Shown: in pieces, positions 1 to 12,427 of the stretch | How positions within the stretch are numbered: the first letter of the stretch is position 1 | How the letters are laid out: the number at the start of each line of letters is the position of its first letter | Source of the DNA: Myrica gale | Lineage: Eukaryota > Streptophyta > Magnoliopsida > Fagales > Myricaceae | Assembly (NCBI GenBank): GCA_963930655.1 | Contig: OZ005604.1 | Location: 12,906,001 to 12,970,000, forward strand | DNA length: 64,000 nucleotides | Direction: 5' to 3' | Notes under the pieces: model-generated | What the model saw: the letters and a program-made list of their open reading frames with translations, nothing else | Databases searched by the model: none | Told to the model about the DNA's origin: nothing | Position numbers and translations under genes: made by a program

Positions 1-404
1 AAAAATGTGAACTTTTTTGTTAACAAGTAAATACCCAATAAAAATTTTGGTTTCCAAATGACGACACAACATAATCTCATTCAACAAAATCACACTACAA
101 CGTGCATATTTGATATATAACATCAAATCTGGGACGAAAAGAAAACCGGTACGTGAACTCGAAAGGACAAGAAGACATATGAAATCTCACAAAAAACCAA
201 AGGAAAGTTCTTTGTAAGACTATGTCTTTGGTAATAATTGTGTAAAATGAAAAAAAACACAAATCACATAATAATATATAAAACACGCAGATTTTGGTGC
301 CATTAAAAAATGGAGGTGGCAGTTAAATCCTTTGACTAAAAAAACACATGTCAATAATTTTCTTACGTGTATGTTTTGTTTTCTCAGGTCTCAGCCAGTT
401 CCAA
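1..404. other. AT-rich flank, no gene seen
   Basis: AT-rich sequence with no conserved coding segment that I can recognise. The short open frame across 95-286 begins at a non-ATG codon and has a hydrophobic, low-complexity composition typical of chance frames. Confidence 0.5.
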
Positions 405-890
405 TCAAATGAATAAAAGAACGTACAGTACAGTACAGTGGTAGATACCATTATTGCGAGTAATTTGCTTCTTTAACTCGGCTATCTCAGTATCATCATG
501 ATCCGGAGGAAATGTCATGTCTACAAAACAAATCAAATGTTTACATATTATTTTTAATAGAGAATAATTAAAATCATGAGAAGCTTCACATTTTACCTTC
601 AGTATCGACTGTTTCTTCCTCTTGAGCAGTTTCTATGACATCGAAGTTGTCATCGTATGGTTCCACTTCATCCCTTAAAGCCCACATGTTTTTAGCTACA
701 GTATGGGTTGGCTGAAAACCAGCCCTAGTCCTTAGCTCCTCATCCCTTAAAGCCCACATATACTTTTTTTGAACGAATGCAATGCTTGTACACCAGCTCT
801 AGTCATCGGCTTCCCATTAACACTGGTATTGGAGTTCATATTTGATTGGACAAAGTTATTATTGTTCGCATAAACACGAATATTAGAATT
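405..890 (-). pseudogene. unidentified gene remnant, two exon-like pieces
   Basis: Read on the minus strand, about 890-597 encodes an acidic, low-complexity protein piece ending ...FDVIETAQEEETVDTE, followed by a good donor (G|gtaaaatg). A pyrimidine-rich acceptor at 521-522 opens a second piece, 520-405, that continues in phase (DMTFPPDHDDTEIAELKKQ...) to a TGA at 407-405. The upstream piece carries a tandem duplication: a 20-base word recurs at 670-689 and 744-763, so the peptide MWALRDE appears twice. The 74-base spacing is not a multiple of three, so the two copies lie in different frames and a full-length frame cannot be intact. I do not recognise the family; a transposon-encoded accessory protein is possible. 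Confidence 0.3.
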
Positions 891-1399
891 TAGTGTGGGT
901 CCTAGCACTCAGAAATTGATTTTTTTTCCTCCATTACTATTTGTCCCAAACCAATACATCCTTTAAATATTGATGAAAAAAATCAATACAAATAAAACTC
1001 AAAATATTTTCTTATTTACCGTGCAAAATTCTTTAAACTCCATAACATAACTAAACAAACAAGAAACGATATAAATGAAAGTAATGTGTAAAGCACAGTA
1101 TATTTGACTCCTCTGCACAAGATTTCGTATACGGCACAATCTTCATCTTCATATGGGCCCTAACGGTATTTCATCGATTCCTCCAGCTTGTTTTACCTTG
1201 TCAAGGCCAGAGGAGGTATTTTGCACTTGGCTTAACACAGTAAAGGTTCCAGATGGCTTTTCTTTCAACATTTCAAGGTGTGTTTGACCTTGATGAGTGT
1301 AAGCTTAGTGGTCGGATCTTGTCTTCTTGCTCTTTATTGTGCCTTGTATTTCTACATCAAGTTTTAAGAGCTAATGTATATTACTTTTTTTATCAAACC
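891..1399. other. intergenic stretch, no gene recognised
   Basis: AT-rich sequence with a less AT-rich patch at 1120-1330. No frame in that patch stays open far enough to assign a product. It may be more of the degraded element to its left or the start of the LTR remnant to its right. Confidence 0.4.
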
Positions 1400-1690
1400 T
1401 TGAAAAATAATAAAGTGTGAAATACACTTGGGCCTACCCGGGAGGTTAGAAGAAATCTTACCGAGTGTGAGATTTGTTGTAAGAATTGGAGCGTGATCTC
1501 GGCAAAACGTTTGCAACAGTTACTTAACACTTGAAAGCTAAGGTGTGATTACTATTGGACAATAGTGGATAAAGCCCAATGAAAGAAATAGCTTTGGGGG
1601 TGGACGTAGGCAAGTCTTGGCCAAACCACATAAAAATATGTGTTATCTCTCTTCCCTTACTCTTGAATCGCTTTTAGATTTGGGCTGTCA
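1400..1690 (+). repeat. copia-type LTR remnant
   Basis: The segment around 1600-1660 reads GTGGACGTAGGCAAG...CCAAACCACATAAAAAT, then a pyrimidine-rich stretch with CTCTCTTCCCTTA. In plant Ty1/copia LTRs the block GTGGACGTAGGC...GGCCGAACCAC...AAAA sits in the downstream half of the LTR, so this is a remnant in plus orientation. No internal coding region or paired LTR is seen beside it. A second LTR with the same block lies in a kinase intron at 49075-49349. Confidence 0.55.
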
Positions 1691-1697
1691 CCTAGAG

Positions 1698-2080
1698 CAT
1701 GTTCGTTGTCTAAAAAATTGTAGGATTTTAATAGAATTGTGAATATTTATGTAGATTATAGTTTTATAAATTTTTGTGTAAAGATTAGGGAAATTTTTTA
1801 AAGATATTTAATTTTGTTGGAGTTTGTAAAAATGTGTAGAGAGATGATTTGATGTAATTGTTTAATACAAAAAAGTATTGGAGTTAGGTGAAAAACTATA
1901 AAGATAGAAGATTTGCTATAAATTTTTTTGAAAATGTATTGAAGTTTGTGTGAAAAGTTGTTACAGATTGTGTAAAATGTATTGATATTTGTATATAAAT
2001 TTTTAAGATTTTAGATGTTTATTTTTTAAATTTTGTTGAATACATTTGTATTCTAAAATAATTTTGAAAACCAACATGCA
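1698..2080 (+). mobile_element. AT-rich MITE, copy 1 of an inverted pair
   Basis: About 380 bases beginning near GCATGTTCGTTG and ending near CCAACATGCA, which are imperfect inverted ends. The whole sequence recurs in the opposite orientation at 4304-4698, where long blocks can be aligned by eye, for example TTTAATTTTTGTTGGAGTTTG and AATTTTGTTGAAT. No coding capacity. Ends like GGG.TGTTCGGTTTG suggest a hAT-type MITE, but I could not find a convincing target duplication. Confidence 0.55.
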
Positions 2081-2461
2081 CATAGAAAGGATGTTGGTTT
2101 CTTAAATTTTCATAGAATTTTTTTCGAATTTCCAACTATTCACACCGAAGATAAATTCGTCTAAAATTTTTTACCTACATTCAATTTGTTTCCATTTTTG
2201 CCCTAGCTTTGCTTGTAGTAAATTACTGACATAGCCTCCAACTATGGGTTGAGGTCATTTGAAACATAAGGGTAAACCGGGTATATATGAAACATATGGA
2301 CCCAATCATTTTTCGCATTCAATGCCCACCAATGCGAAATGGAATCACTCCGAAAATTTCTCGCTGTTAAATGTTCGTTGAGTGGTGAAAACGTCATTAC
2401 TCTCTGCCTCAGCTGAGAGATGTCAAAATGCGTGAAACTTTTCCATCTTCCCCGACTGTTT
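2081..2461. other. intergenic stretch, nothing recognised
   Basis: Mixed-composition sequence between the MITE and the GC-rich repeat. No ORF, RNA gene or repeat structure that I can support. Confidence 0.4.
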
Positions 2462-3500
2462 TTTTTCTAAGCAACATAACAAATATATTAAAAACCGAGA
2501 AACGTACAGCTAGTACAAAACGTAAAAACAACCCAAAGGCCTGCGAAAAACCTAAACGGACCTAAAGGCCCTACCAGAGAACGGATCCAGCGATCCCGAA
2601 ACCAAGCCGAACTACAAAGCCGGAACCACCTACAGCCACAAGGGCCGTAATACAAACCCCAGAACCAACTGACCACAAGGGTCCACAGACAATACAACCA
2701 CAAACTGACCACAAGGGCCAGAACACAATACAAACACCAACACAAACCGGCCACAAGAGCCGGAACACAACCACCGTATAAAACGGTGGCGGCTTCCGCA
2801 AGAAGAATGGCGCACATCGCAGCAATCCGACTCCTTCGAACTGATAATCACGCAAAGACCAGCTGCACAAGGGGGAGGAGGAGAGGAGGCAACGTTGGGC
2901 GGCACGAAACAGATCTAACCACCAACCGGGGGGAGGCGGCAGAGGCGGGAAACGAGCCAAACAAACCGACCAGAGGCAGCACGGAGCAAAAACGCCGCGC
3001 GGACAGGCAGCACACGAGCACAAGGTCGCGCGTGGCCTACACGCGTCGGCAAAGCACGGCCGGACCGAAGCAAAAAGGACCGCCTGGAGGGGCAGAACAC
3101 GGTCGGGCAACCCAAAACCGCCGGAAAACGCACGAGACAGCCAAGAGAGGGGCGAGAGAGCACGGACGCGTGAGATCCACGTGCGCGCTGGGGCGCGCGT
3201 GGGACCTCACACGCCGGCAAACTGCCCACCGGGACAGGTCTGAGCGCTGGACGGAGAGGAAACCCACCAGGATGTCGTGCACACCGAAAAGCACCAGAGA
3301 GACGGGGATCTAGCCTCCAAAACGAAGAGAAAAACAAAGCCTAAGAACCAAAAAACGCCGGTCACCAGAAGCGTGGTCGAAGGAAAGAAAAGGAGGGGGA
3401 AGAGCCGGAGCTCCCCCCAGATCGGGAGAGAGGAGGTGAGGGTTTTTTCAGGCAAGGGGAATGGGGGTTCTAGAGAGAGGGAATGCAATGCCTGTACAAG
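2462..3500 (-). mobile_element. GC-rich repeat, probably a short non-autonomous LINE-like element
   Basis: A sharply GC-rich block in an AT-rich setting. On the minus strand it begins with a C/T-rich leader around 3480-3350 and ends in an AT-rich tail (CGGTTTTTAATATATTTGTTATG...) closed by an A-run (a T-run at about 2459-2467 on the plus strand), which resembles plant L1-type LINE 3' ends. No reverse transcriptase or endonuclease is present. Many overlapping open frames occur in several phases of both strands, which follows from the GC richness and not from coding. Internal repetition is visible: GGCCACAAGAGCCGG/GACCACAAGGGCC-type units recur at about 2630-2770. Target duplications were not found, so the LINE assignment is tentative. 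Confidence 0.4.
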
Positions 3501-3922
3501 GATAATGATTTTAAAAATTTTACTTGCGATTTTGCTTTATCTGTCTGTTTGTTGGAAAAGGCTTCTTCTGGATTTGATAATGATTCGGATAAGAAATGAA
3601 TGATGCGTTAGACTTTGAGTGTCGTTCATGCATATGGACGACTTCAATGAACACACATTAATGAACAATATTACGATTCAAAAATATATGTAAAGGAACA
3701 ATTTGAGTGAAAAGAATTTTGTCACTTTGTATTTCTTTGTATGAGGTATTTATACATATAGTTGTTGTGCATAAAGCTGGCGTTCGCGGCAACACATCAT
3801 TGATTGAGCAATATGCGCTGCACCATATACAGCCAATAAAGATTCAAGAGAATAGTACAACCAACAATGCATCTAGAGTATTCTATACAAAATGAAAACT
3901 AGAAAATCCAGGTCACGAATAA
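3501..3922. other. 3' flank of the DJC77-like gene
   Basis: AT-rich sequence just downstream of the stop codon of the minus-strand J-domain gene; it probably includes its 3' UTR near 3900-3974. The plus-strand frame at 3707-3895 shows no conserved features. Confidence 0.4.
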
Positions 3923-3951
3923 AATATATATATATATATACATATATATAT
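3923..3951. repeat. TA dinucleotide microsatellite
   Basis: An (AT)n tract interrupted once by CAT, in the probable 3' UTR or downstream flank of the J-domain gene. Confidence 0.8.
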
Positions 3952-3974
3952 GGGATATTGGAATCTTTTATTGG

Positions 3975-6900
3975 TTAATTTTCCTCGTTAGTAATTACCT
4001 CTGGGAGTTTAAAGGTGGGAGGTTTATCAACACCCCTCCTTGAGTACTCCCTCCATCTTCGGGCAGCTTCGGCGGCTCTTCTTGCTCTCTTTTTCACTTC
4101 CTCCTCTGCAAAAACCATGTCAGCTTTGACTGAGATTTAGCAGCAGAGACAGGCCCTCAAACTGTTAAATGTATAATAATCAAAATTTCATTCTTCTGCA
4201 AGTGTTGTTCTGGATTATATTGCACAGAATGTGTGATTGCTTCCAACAAGTTACTGCTGGAACCAAGGACATAAAGTAACCAAAACCTTTCTTCCCAATC
4301 AAAGGGCTTGCTGATTTGCAAAAATATTCTAGAATATAATAGGATTCAACAAAATTTACAAAATTAACATCCAAAATATTAAAAATTCATACACAAATAC
4401 CAATATTGTTTACACAATCTCTAATAACTTTTCACACAAACTTCAATACCTTTTAAAAAAAATTATAACAAATATTATCTCTCCATACTTTTTCGCCTAA
4501 CTCCAATACTTTTTTATTAAACAATTACATCAAACCATCTCTCTTTATACATTTTTACAAACTCCAACAAAAATTAAATATCTTTAAAACTTTTCACCAA
4601 ATTTTACACAAAAACCTATAAAATTCCAATCTACATAAATATTCACAATTCTATCAAAATTTTAAAAATCTTACAATTTTTTACAAACCGAACACCCCCA
4701 AAATTTCCAGACTTTCATTTAAAGATGTTCTCAGGCAGTTAATCCCAGAACCAGACTAGTCTCTAGAGAATGCCTAAATGTATGTACGTCCTAATGATGC
4801 ATCCCTGCCTCATCCCAAATAAGAAAAGCACACTAGTGCATATGTGCAAATGGGAAAAGAAGAAGCAGCAATATTGTACACAGACAAAAAGGAAAAATTA
4901 GAAAAAGAACTAATCAAATCTGAACATAAAGGAAATGACAATAAAGATAGCAAGTAACTGGAATTTCTACACCAGATCAACAGTGGAGAAAGCTATAAGT
5001 TCATTATAGAGGACTTCATTGTCATAAGATAAGAATTTGGCTCTTGATGGACATAGTTTATCATACCATGAACAGAAAAAAGGTATATACAATCTCCAAA
5101 AATTTCCGGGAAAGTGTCAAGAAAAACGTAAATGAAGAGAAATAAACCAACCAAACACAAAAATAAAATGTTATCAAACAAAAGCTCAGCCAGAATGGTT
5201 TTTGATATGTTAGCAACAAACTTTGCACTTTCTTTTTACAGAATGCCTGGTACCTGAATTTTTGTAGTCCCTGGGCTTGGCCCATAGATTGCTCCAGTAT
5301 GGTTCGGTTTTACTGGAATCTGTCTGCTTCATCATTCTCAGTTTAGCTTGTTCCTGCAAAAAATCCATGTTCATAATTGTTATATCATAACAAAAAAGCA
5401 CATTAAATGAATACGGACTTGTAGAAAACTAAACCATGCAAGTTTTGAAAATTTTACTCCCCAAGAAAAAGAGCAGTGAAGACGTTGGAAATCCATAAAG
5501 AGAGCTCTTCCAAACAGAGCATTCACAATCTAAGGGAACTTTTACTTCGTATAACTATCATAGTACAGGTCTTTCTTTTAAAGCACTGGAGGCCAAGTCT
5601 TAGGATAATGTATATAACATGGTCCCCTACAATTTGTGGTTACTATGAGTAGCCTTTGGGTATAACGTGGAATGGTATAAGGAAATTTGACTTTTAAATT
5701 CCTTTAACCAGAATGTATGTCAAGACTCTAAGATTCATGCCTGACATTCCTTTAAGAGTCATGCCTGACATAGAATTTTAGGTTACTAGACTGTTTTGTA
5801 CACCTTTCAGAGTGTATTGGGTTCGGAAAATCATACTTTTCCCCCACCAAATTGAGACACCATTTGCAATACGCATCCTAAACTGCTAATTTTGACATAT
5901 TACACTCTCAACTACCAACAAAGTTTCAATTTGCAAGGAAATTTCACATCTCACTATTAAAATCAATAAAAAAAAATAGACCAGGCGGCACAATATTAAC
6001 GGTTAAAACATGGGGGACAACTAGAACACTTGTTAGTAGTTTAGGAATACAATGTGTCACATACTGCAGTTTGCGATGCACTTTGCAAATGGTGTACTAG
6101 TTTGAAAGCGCAAAGGGTAATTTACCAACTGAGTGTGAAGTTTTATGACACAATATTGCAAGGAAAGAAAGACTGGAAAGAATAAAAGTAAAGGCTTTGC
6201 CTGGCATCTTCTGACAAAATTGACAGTAGCAATTATTAGGCAGATTCGTACCATTTCAACCATTTATCTCTTTTACCAAAACCATGATATTTCAACGTAG
6301 GTCCACTTGTTTTGATATCCTATTAAATTACAACTTGTTCAAAATTTAAGCTGATAGAAAAGGATGAAATAATCACTTGATCCATATCTGACAGTTCTAG
6401 TGGATCCATTATGACATTCATGAAGCTGATATTTTTGCCTAAAATGTAAAATGACGCACCATTCATAAACAAAAAATGAAGATACTTGAATGATTTAGCT
6501 GGAAATTTGAGAAAATTGTTCCTACCGAGCTGGTCTTCATCAAAGAAGCACATTTCTGGTATCTTACTAAAGGTGACATACAATGTTCCCATGTAGTTCA
6601 GCAAACATAGAAAATTTACACAGATGATAAGGACATGAAAGATCATATAGAAAAACACACATATACAACGCCCGCATACCCACACAAACAATAACTTCAC
6701 AAAATCTGAGCTCTGAATAAGATGAAGATCAATGCAAAAGAGTATATAAGACCTCCTTCCTCAAATAAAGAAAAAAGAAAAAATATATGAATACGAGAAT
6801 CCCTACCAAAACTTTTGCTTGCCTCTTTTCCCATCGACTACTTGCCTGTCATAAATCCAGTAACAAAAACAGTTAACATAGGCTAACAGCTGAACCTTTT

Positions 6901-9900
6901 CTACTCAAAAGAGCTTTTAAGAAGACAAACATAACAGTGAGAAATATCCTTCAAAATAACAGCATATATTCTAGTGCACTTTATCCCGCACAACTCGTCT
7001 GCATTCCATCTGTACTAAGCTTATGCCCTTTGCCCTTTCCCTCTTCTGCTTATTGAATTCCCTTAATCATTATAATGTTTCAAGACATATAATCCATTTA
7101 GTTAGTTTCACGAATTCAAATGCCTAGATCAACATGATTATGGATTTCAAACCACTACAGTCTCTTCATGGAGCCAAGCCATACAATGTGATATAGTGAT
7201 ATAATCCAGTTTATGTACTAGCGTTTTGACCAGGTTATGTTGGTCCTTAAAATTACTTGAGTAAGAAAATCTCTTGGTCCTTCTAAAGTTATTTGAGTAA
7301 GAGAATCCCCAGGGTGTGAAAGAAGAGTTATGGGTGGAACTGGGGCTCAGGGTTTGAGTGTGAAGTGCCTTTCCTAACTTGTTATGTACTTGATTCTTAA
7401 TAAACTTAAATGCTGTCCTGACCAGTGGAGATAGGCTTATGGCATAACTGGCGAACCACTCAACCAAATGATGTTGAGTTTGCTTGTGCACTTCATTCAT
7501 TTTCCCTCTTCCGGTGAAGTCTAAATCTAGGAATGACATGAAGAAACGACATTCAGTTAACAAAAGTATTTTTTTGATATGTTCGCCAATGTACCTAGAA
7601 CAACTTAGTAAACATTCACTATGATTAACTTCAGAAACAAATACAGCTTACTCAACAAAACTTTAGTTCCGACTGAATTAGGGGGAAAAGATGAAGGAAA
7701 ATCTTCTCGTTTTGAGAACTGATAACATTGTCATGACAACAAAAGTTTTATTCTAACCATTCTGAAAACATCCACAGAGCCCGCTCCCATTCCTGAAAGC
7801 ATCAATGCAACCTGATAATCAATCAGAGAACCGCAAGTTCTTCAGTTTTGAAAATGACACCAGTAACACTTACTTTGTTGGTAAAGAAGACGAAATTTAT
7901 TCACATGGCTATCATAAACAGTAAAAGGGCTTTTGATAACCAAGTCTCACATGTTGGAATATCGTGAAAAAGCTATCAAGATCAAATGCATTAAATGGAG
8001 CACCAATAAGTTATATCAATATCAAAAGATAGATTATTTCAAATCAAGGGAAGAGTCAGGAAGAGAATTTTTCTTGGCAGATAATAACAAGAACGGCCAC
8101 CAGAATATTTGCTACTTCGTAGCCAGCAGAGGAAAAATTCCTCTAGCATTAATGGTGGGAGATGTTTAAACTTTAATGCCCAAAATAAGAGGCCCTACCT
8201 TCATCACATTGCTTACTGGTGTATTGAGTACTCAAGTTTCTCAGCCAGAAAGTACAAAAAATATTGATACCCAGAAGAAGCATGGATAAGAAAAGTTCAG
8301 GGAATTCTCAGAACAACACCACACTCGAGATAATGGTTAAGGCAATCCATAAAACAATATTAACATCAAGAAATTTTACCTCACAAAGATCAGGAAGGTA
8401 TAAATTGTAGCATAAATTTTTTTAACAAGCATAAAGATCAGTTACCATCAAAATGAAACGAGGAAGAAACAGAGCTTACAGCAATGAAGGAATTACACTT
8501 AGTCATCATAATATATGAATACTGCAAAAGGTGTAGAAACATGAAACAGAAACCATAGAGGAATTGCAGGTCTTACATTTACTCTTTCTACCCTGCGCAT
8601 TTCATCTTCAAGCAAGGATAGTTGTGCAGCAGATATCCAATGGATGCAATCAACTGGGCTGAAATACAAAAGATGTCTTTCAATTGTCTAAACTCTTATG
8701 ACCTAGCAATTTCCAACATTTCAACAGATGCTATGACCATGAATCACTTCAGAAATTCACCAACAAGCATGAAAACTAAAACATCCGTAGGGATATTCTC
8801 CCAGACACGTGTAACTTTAAATTGTATGGTAGTTGTTTGATCGAGATACATACTCTAGTCATTTTTTTGAGAGATTGTATCTCTAAAATACTTTTGAGCA
8901 GACAGCCAAATTAATAGATCGCTTATGATATTGCTGATGCTCCAAACAAACGTGTTTGAAACTATTAGTGTAATTCAATCAATGTAACTTGAAATCTTGT
9001 GCTCATAACTCTTCTTCTTGACGTCATTGTGACTGAATCTTACGGTCATACAATCCCAATATATTCAATTTTAGTTATTATCTTTAGCTTAAAAAAGCAC
9101 AAGATTTCCAACTATTATAAGGAGCTGAATACAATTTAGCTGCCTCAACTGCATAAAAACAGGAAAAACTCCTCGAACTCAGGCTGGTAATGACTCAATT
9201 ATTGCTCATAGGTTAAATAAGAATGCTTTTTTTTAATTGATTTAGTATTTTCAATAGACAATACACTTGTCATATCAACTAAATCGCTGACAAAAAAGGC
9301 ATGAAATACATTTAAACAGCAATATAAATGAAACAGCTGGACCTACCAACTATCAATTGCTTGTTGAACAAATTGGGGGTCCCCACGCTGACTGTAGGCT
9401 CTGGCTCTCCCGAAGTCTTCCTCAATTGCAAAGACATCCGAGGCCACATTGGCACAGTTTTTACACCCTGCAAGAAGATAATCAAAATGAGAACCTCAAA
9501 GTACTAGGACACTACTATAATTGGTACTTGACAATGGAAAAGCAGCATATCTTCACCTTTTATTTTGGGTCTCCAGCGACGCAAAAGAACTAAAATTAAC
9601 ATTAGTGCTCTTCAATGGAAACTTTCCGTGAGAAAGAAGGGACATTTTTTTTTGGTACAGAAATATTACAATGTTTCTACATTAAGAGCCGAAAAAGAGT
9701 TAAAAACACGAACAGAGATGTTAGAAACCTCTAGATGTTCCTGTTTATAAAACCTTGGAATCCCATGAGATCTATGAACCATCTTCTTACTACTCCCTTC
9801 AGATGTGTTTAAGCAGATTTGAAAACCTTTCTTTGTGATTTATAAATAATACCCAACTTCGGAAAAAAAGGGGGATTCTTAGGCTACAAAATCCAATTTA

Positions 9901-11058
9901 ACTATGTGATCCCGAGAACTAAAAACTGCCTCATCTTACGAATGTAAGTCCATTGTCTTGACGTACCTATACAGCTAAACTCATCAACAAACGCATGATC
10001 CTTTGTGCAGGAATCATCTAGGAAAGGATTGATTGCAGTCAACGCATACCCATGAATTTCATCATAAACCATACGCTGCACGGGGTCACTGAGCACCTGC
10101 ACCGCAATATTCCGTTTATAGTAGAAGCACAGAAGTAGATTTAAATGCTGCTGTCCTTCAAGCTTAAAGCATTTCACGTGAAATGGGAACCCACCGCATA
10201 GACCTCGTTTATGAACATGCAGAAATTTGTGGTCTCTGGATCATTGCCACTCAAGTCTGGATGGCAAGATTTCATGCAATTGTAATAGGCTTTCTTAATC
10301 TGCTCTGGTGTGGCATCTGGAAGCTAGAAACGTCATGCATACCAAACAAGGATTAGACTTTTTGAATGGCATAAAATGGCCAGCACTGCTATATAATTGC
10401 AAAGGGAAAAACTAGGGTCAAATTGTAATCACAAAGAAGTGAAACTAATCTTAGATAAACGAACCAATTTGCAATGCTCTAAGAGAGATTAGCAAACCAT
10501 AATCTTTATCTAACCAAAATTGTAATCACGGTCCACTCCTAGTTGATTTTTCATATATGTTGCATACAATCAAATCCATAAAAGAGAGATTATCAACAAA
10601 ATCCTCAATCAAGTACCAACCAGAAACTTTCTTTGAGTCCTGATAAAGGAGCGAGTAACTTGAAATAAAACAACGACAAAATTGTTTGCACCACGTTGCC
10701 AATGTTTCTGCTTCCAAATAATGCTAAAGAATTTAAATCTTAAAAATAATTTTGACTACTTTTTCATTCCTACATTTTCTCACCAAACAAACAAAATCAG
10801 ATAAAGAGTTTAGAAGATTACCAGACCCAAAACCGCATAATAATCCTCAGCAATCGCCTCAGTCGAAGCCGAGCCCTCAGTTGCCACCTGGAGTCTGCCA
10901 CTGCCTCTTCTCTTGCCACCGCCACTGTCCACAGTCCAAGTAGTTCTGATCTTCGCCACCGTGCGGCATGAGCTTATTGAGCACATACTCAACAACGGGT
11001 TTTGGAATTTGAGAGCCTCTGCGCATACAGGAGAGAGCAGTTGAGCCATCCTGCGCAT
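3975..11058 (-). CDS. DJC77: J-domain protein with C-terminal [4Fe-4S] ferredoxin domain, chloroplast (DJC77-like), nine exons
   Basis: Exons on the minus strand: 11058-10822, 10323-10195, 10096-9967, 9467-9347, 8658-8577, 7811-7758, 6845-6807, 5353-5254 and 4105-3975. All introns are GT-AG and the phases join without error into 340 codons. The N-terminus (MRRMAQLLSPV...) is Ser/Arg-rich and lacks acidic residues, as in a transit peptide. The second ATG, at 11049, has the better context and matches the usual MAQ start of the family. The J-domain spans residues 70-135, with HPD at 100-102. A ferredoxin-like [4Fe-4S] site follows: Cys164, 167, 170 and Cys206 (CP). The C-terminal third is basic and helical. 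The length and domain order match the Arabidopsis DJC76/77/82 group, whose J-domain is thought to engage chloroplast Hsp70 with a redox cofactor; At2g42750 is nearest. The introns hold a MITE (4304-4698) and other AT-rich DNA. Confidence 0.93.
4304..4698 (-). mobile_element. AT-rich MITE, copy 2, in the last intron of the J-domain gene
   Basis: This is the reverse complement of the element at 1698-2080, with numerous small differences. Its outer edge reads GGGGGTGTTCGGTTTGT on the minus strand. It lies wholly within intron 8 (4106-5253) and therefore causes no change to the coding exons. Confidence 0.6.
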
Positions 11059-12091
11059 GCAATTGAGTGGAAGCTGCGAGCGAGACTGAAACGGGGGAGG
11101 AAGAGTGGGAAATATAAAGACTAAATATATCTTTTGTGGGTGGTAATGGAATCTTAGAAGAAGAAAAAAGTGGGTGGCAATGGAATATTTGAAAATCTGG
11201 CGTGGAAGGTAGTTAATGCTGATATGGCATCTTCAGAGCCATAAGGTTGTCCGGAGAATCTGGACGAACTGAGATGAATCCAGCATGTGTTTTGCAGATC
11301 ACTTGCACGTGTCTCCTCGAGGATAATTGTTGCCTCACACTCCAAGCAACGGGTTTTGTCTTTATTCTTTCGTCCCTATTTCATGTTCCGTGAAGGAAAA
11401 AGCTATCAGAAGTCAGAAGAGACCAGAATCATCAAACTCTTCCCAATTTTCTCGAGGAAATCCGACATGTATATAGCAATTCCCCACGTATCAATGGATT
11501 TACAATCTTTTCCTAAAATATCACATTTGGTTAAAATAATAATTTCATTTTTTAACCCAACTTTCAACTCAATGTTAATTACAATTTTAATTTCTTAACT
11601 GTCAAAATGTATCGTACTTTAATAAGATTCTACAATTTAAATATACAAAAAAAATGGTTTACGTGTCACATTATTAACGGTTGCATTCTATGATAGGACG
11701 AGTATTGATTAATTTTGATAATTTGATGGCATGAAGAGTTTTATGGTTTAGATCTGTAATTGATATTTGGTTTGGTTTAGAGTTAAGAGATAAAAGTGGA
11801 CGTTTTCTTCTTCTTTTTTAATTTTTTAAAAAAATTTTAATATGCATTTCATCCTAATCATCCACGTCATGGCGTTTGTGTGGGTAAAATTTTAGGGTTG
11901 TGAAAAAGTGAGAAAGAATGAAAAAGTGAAAAAGTGGGTAAAAAATTGAAAAAAATTAGGAAAAAAGTTAATGTAAAAGTGAAAAAGTTAATGAAAAGTG
12001 GAACAAAATTATAGAAAAAGTAAGGAGAAAGAATAAAAATGTAATGATGTTAAAATTTTAGTGTACACAATGCCATGTATTAAAAATAGTC
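11059..12091. other. upstream region of the J-domain gene, then AT-rich spacer
   Basis: Roughly 11059-11350 should hold the 5' UTR and promoter of the minus-strand J-domain gene; a TATA-like motif (rc of TATAAAGA/TATATC) lies near 11113-11130. From 11890 to 12060 there is a low-complexity, purine-rich tract made of repeated GTGAAAAAG/GAAAAAGT units. No gene is seen. Confidence 0.4.
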
Positions 12092-12099
12092 CTTAAAAC

Positions 12100-12419
12100 T
12101 AGGGCTGTCCAAGTTCCGGTCTGGTTTGGCCGGCCAAACCGGTCATTTTGTAGAGTATATAGACCTGACCGGACCGGTCATATGATCGGTCCGGTTCGGT
12201 CCGGTCACCGGTTTCTCCGGTTTAGGGGTTGGGCCGTGCTATTTTGGGTCAATTTCCGGTTTGGAGAGGTATACTCCGGTCCGGTCCCGGATTTTCATGA
12301 GGGTAACCTGGAACCGGACCGGAATACACCGATTTCCCGGTCTGGTCCACCCGATTACAAAAAATTCCACCGATTTCGTCCAAAACGGTCCGGTCCGGCC
12401 GGTATTTTGGACAGCCCTA
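12100..12419. mobile_element. CCGG-rich hAT-type MITE
   Basis: The 320-base element has terminal inverted repeats TAGGGCTGTCCAA / TTGGACAGCCCTA. It is flanked by an imperfect 8-base target duplication (CTTAAAAC at 12092-12099, CTTAAGAG at 12420-12427). The interior is dominated by CCGGTCCGGT and CCGGTTT motifs on both strands. The open frame inside (12182-12424) reflects this repetition and is not a gene. A related element with a perfect duplication lies at 26104-26622. Confidence 0.75.
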
Positions 12420-12427
12420 CTTAAGAG

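Noticed and set aside
2571..3337. Several overlapping open frames of 80-180 codons on both strands
   Set aside because: They overlap in different phases, have compositional Arg/Pro/Ser bias and follow from the GC richness of the repeat; most begin at non-ATG codons.
6323..6700. A 125-codon minus-strand frame in the J-domain gene
   Set aside because: It lies within an intron whose flanking exons join in phase, starts at a non-standard codon in the track reading and shows no conserved domain.
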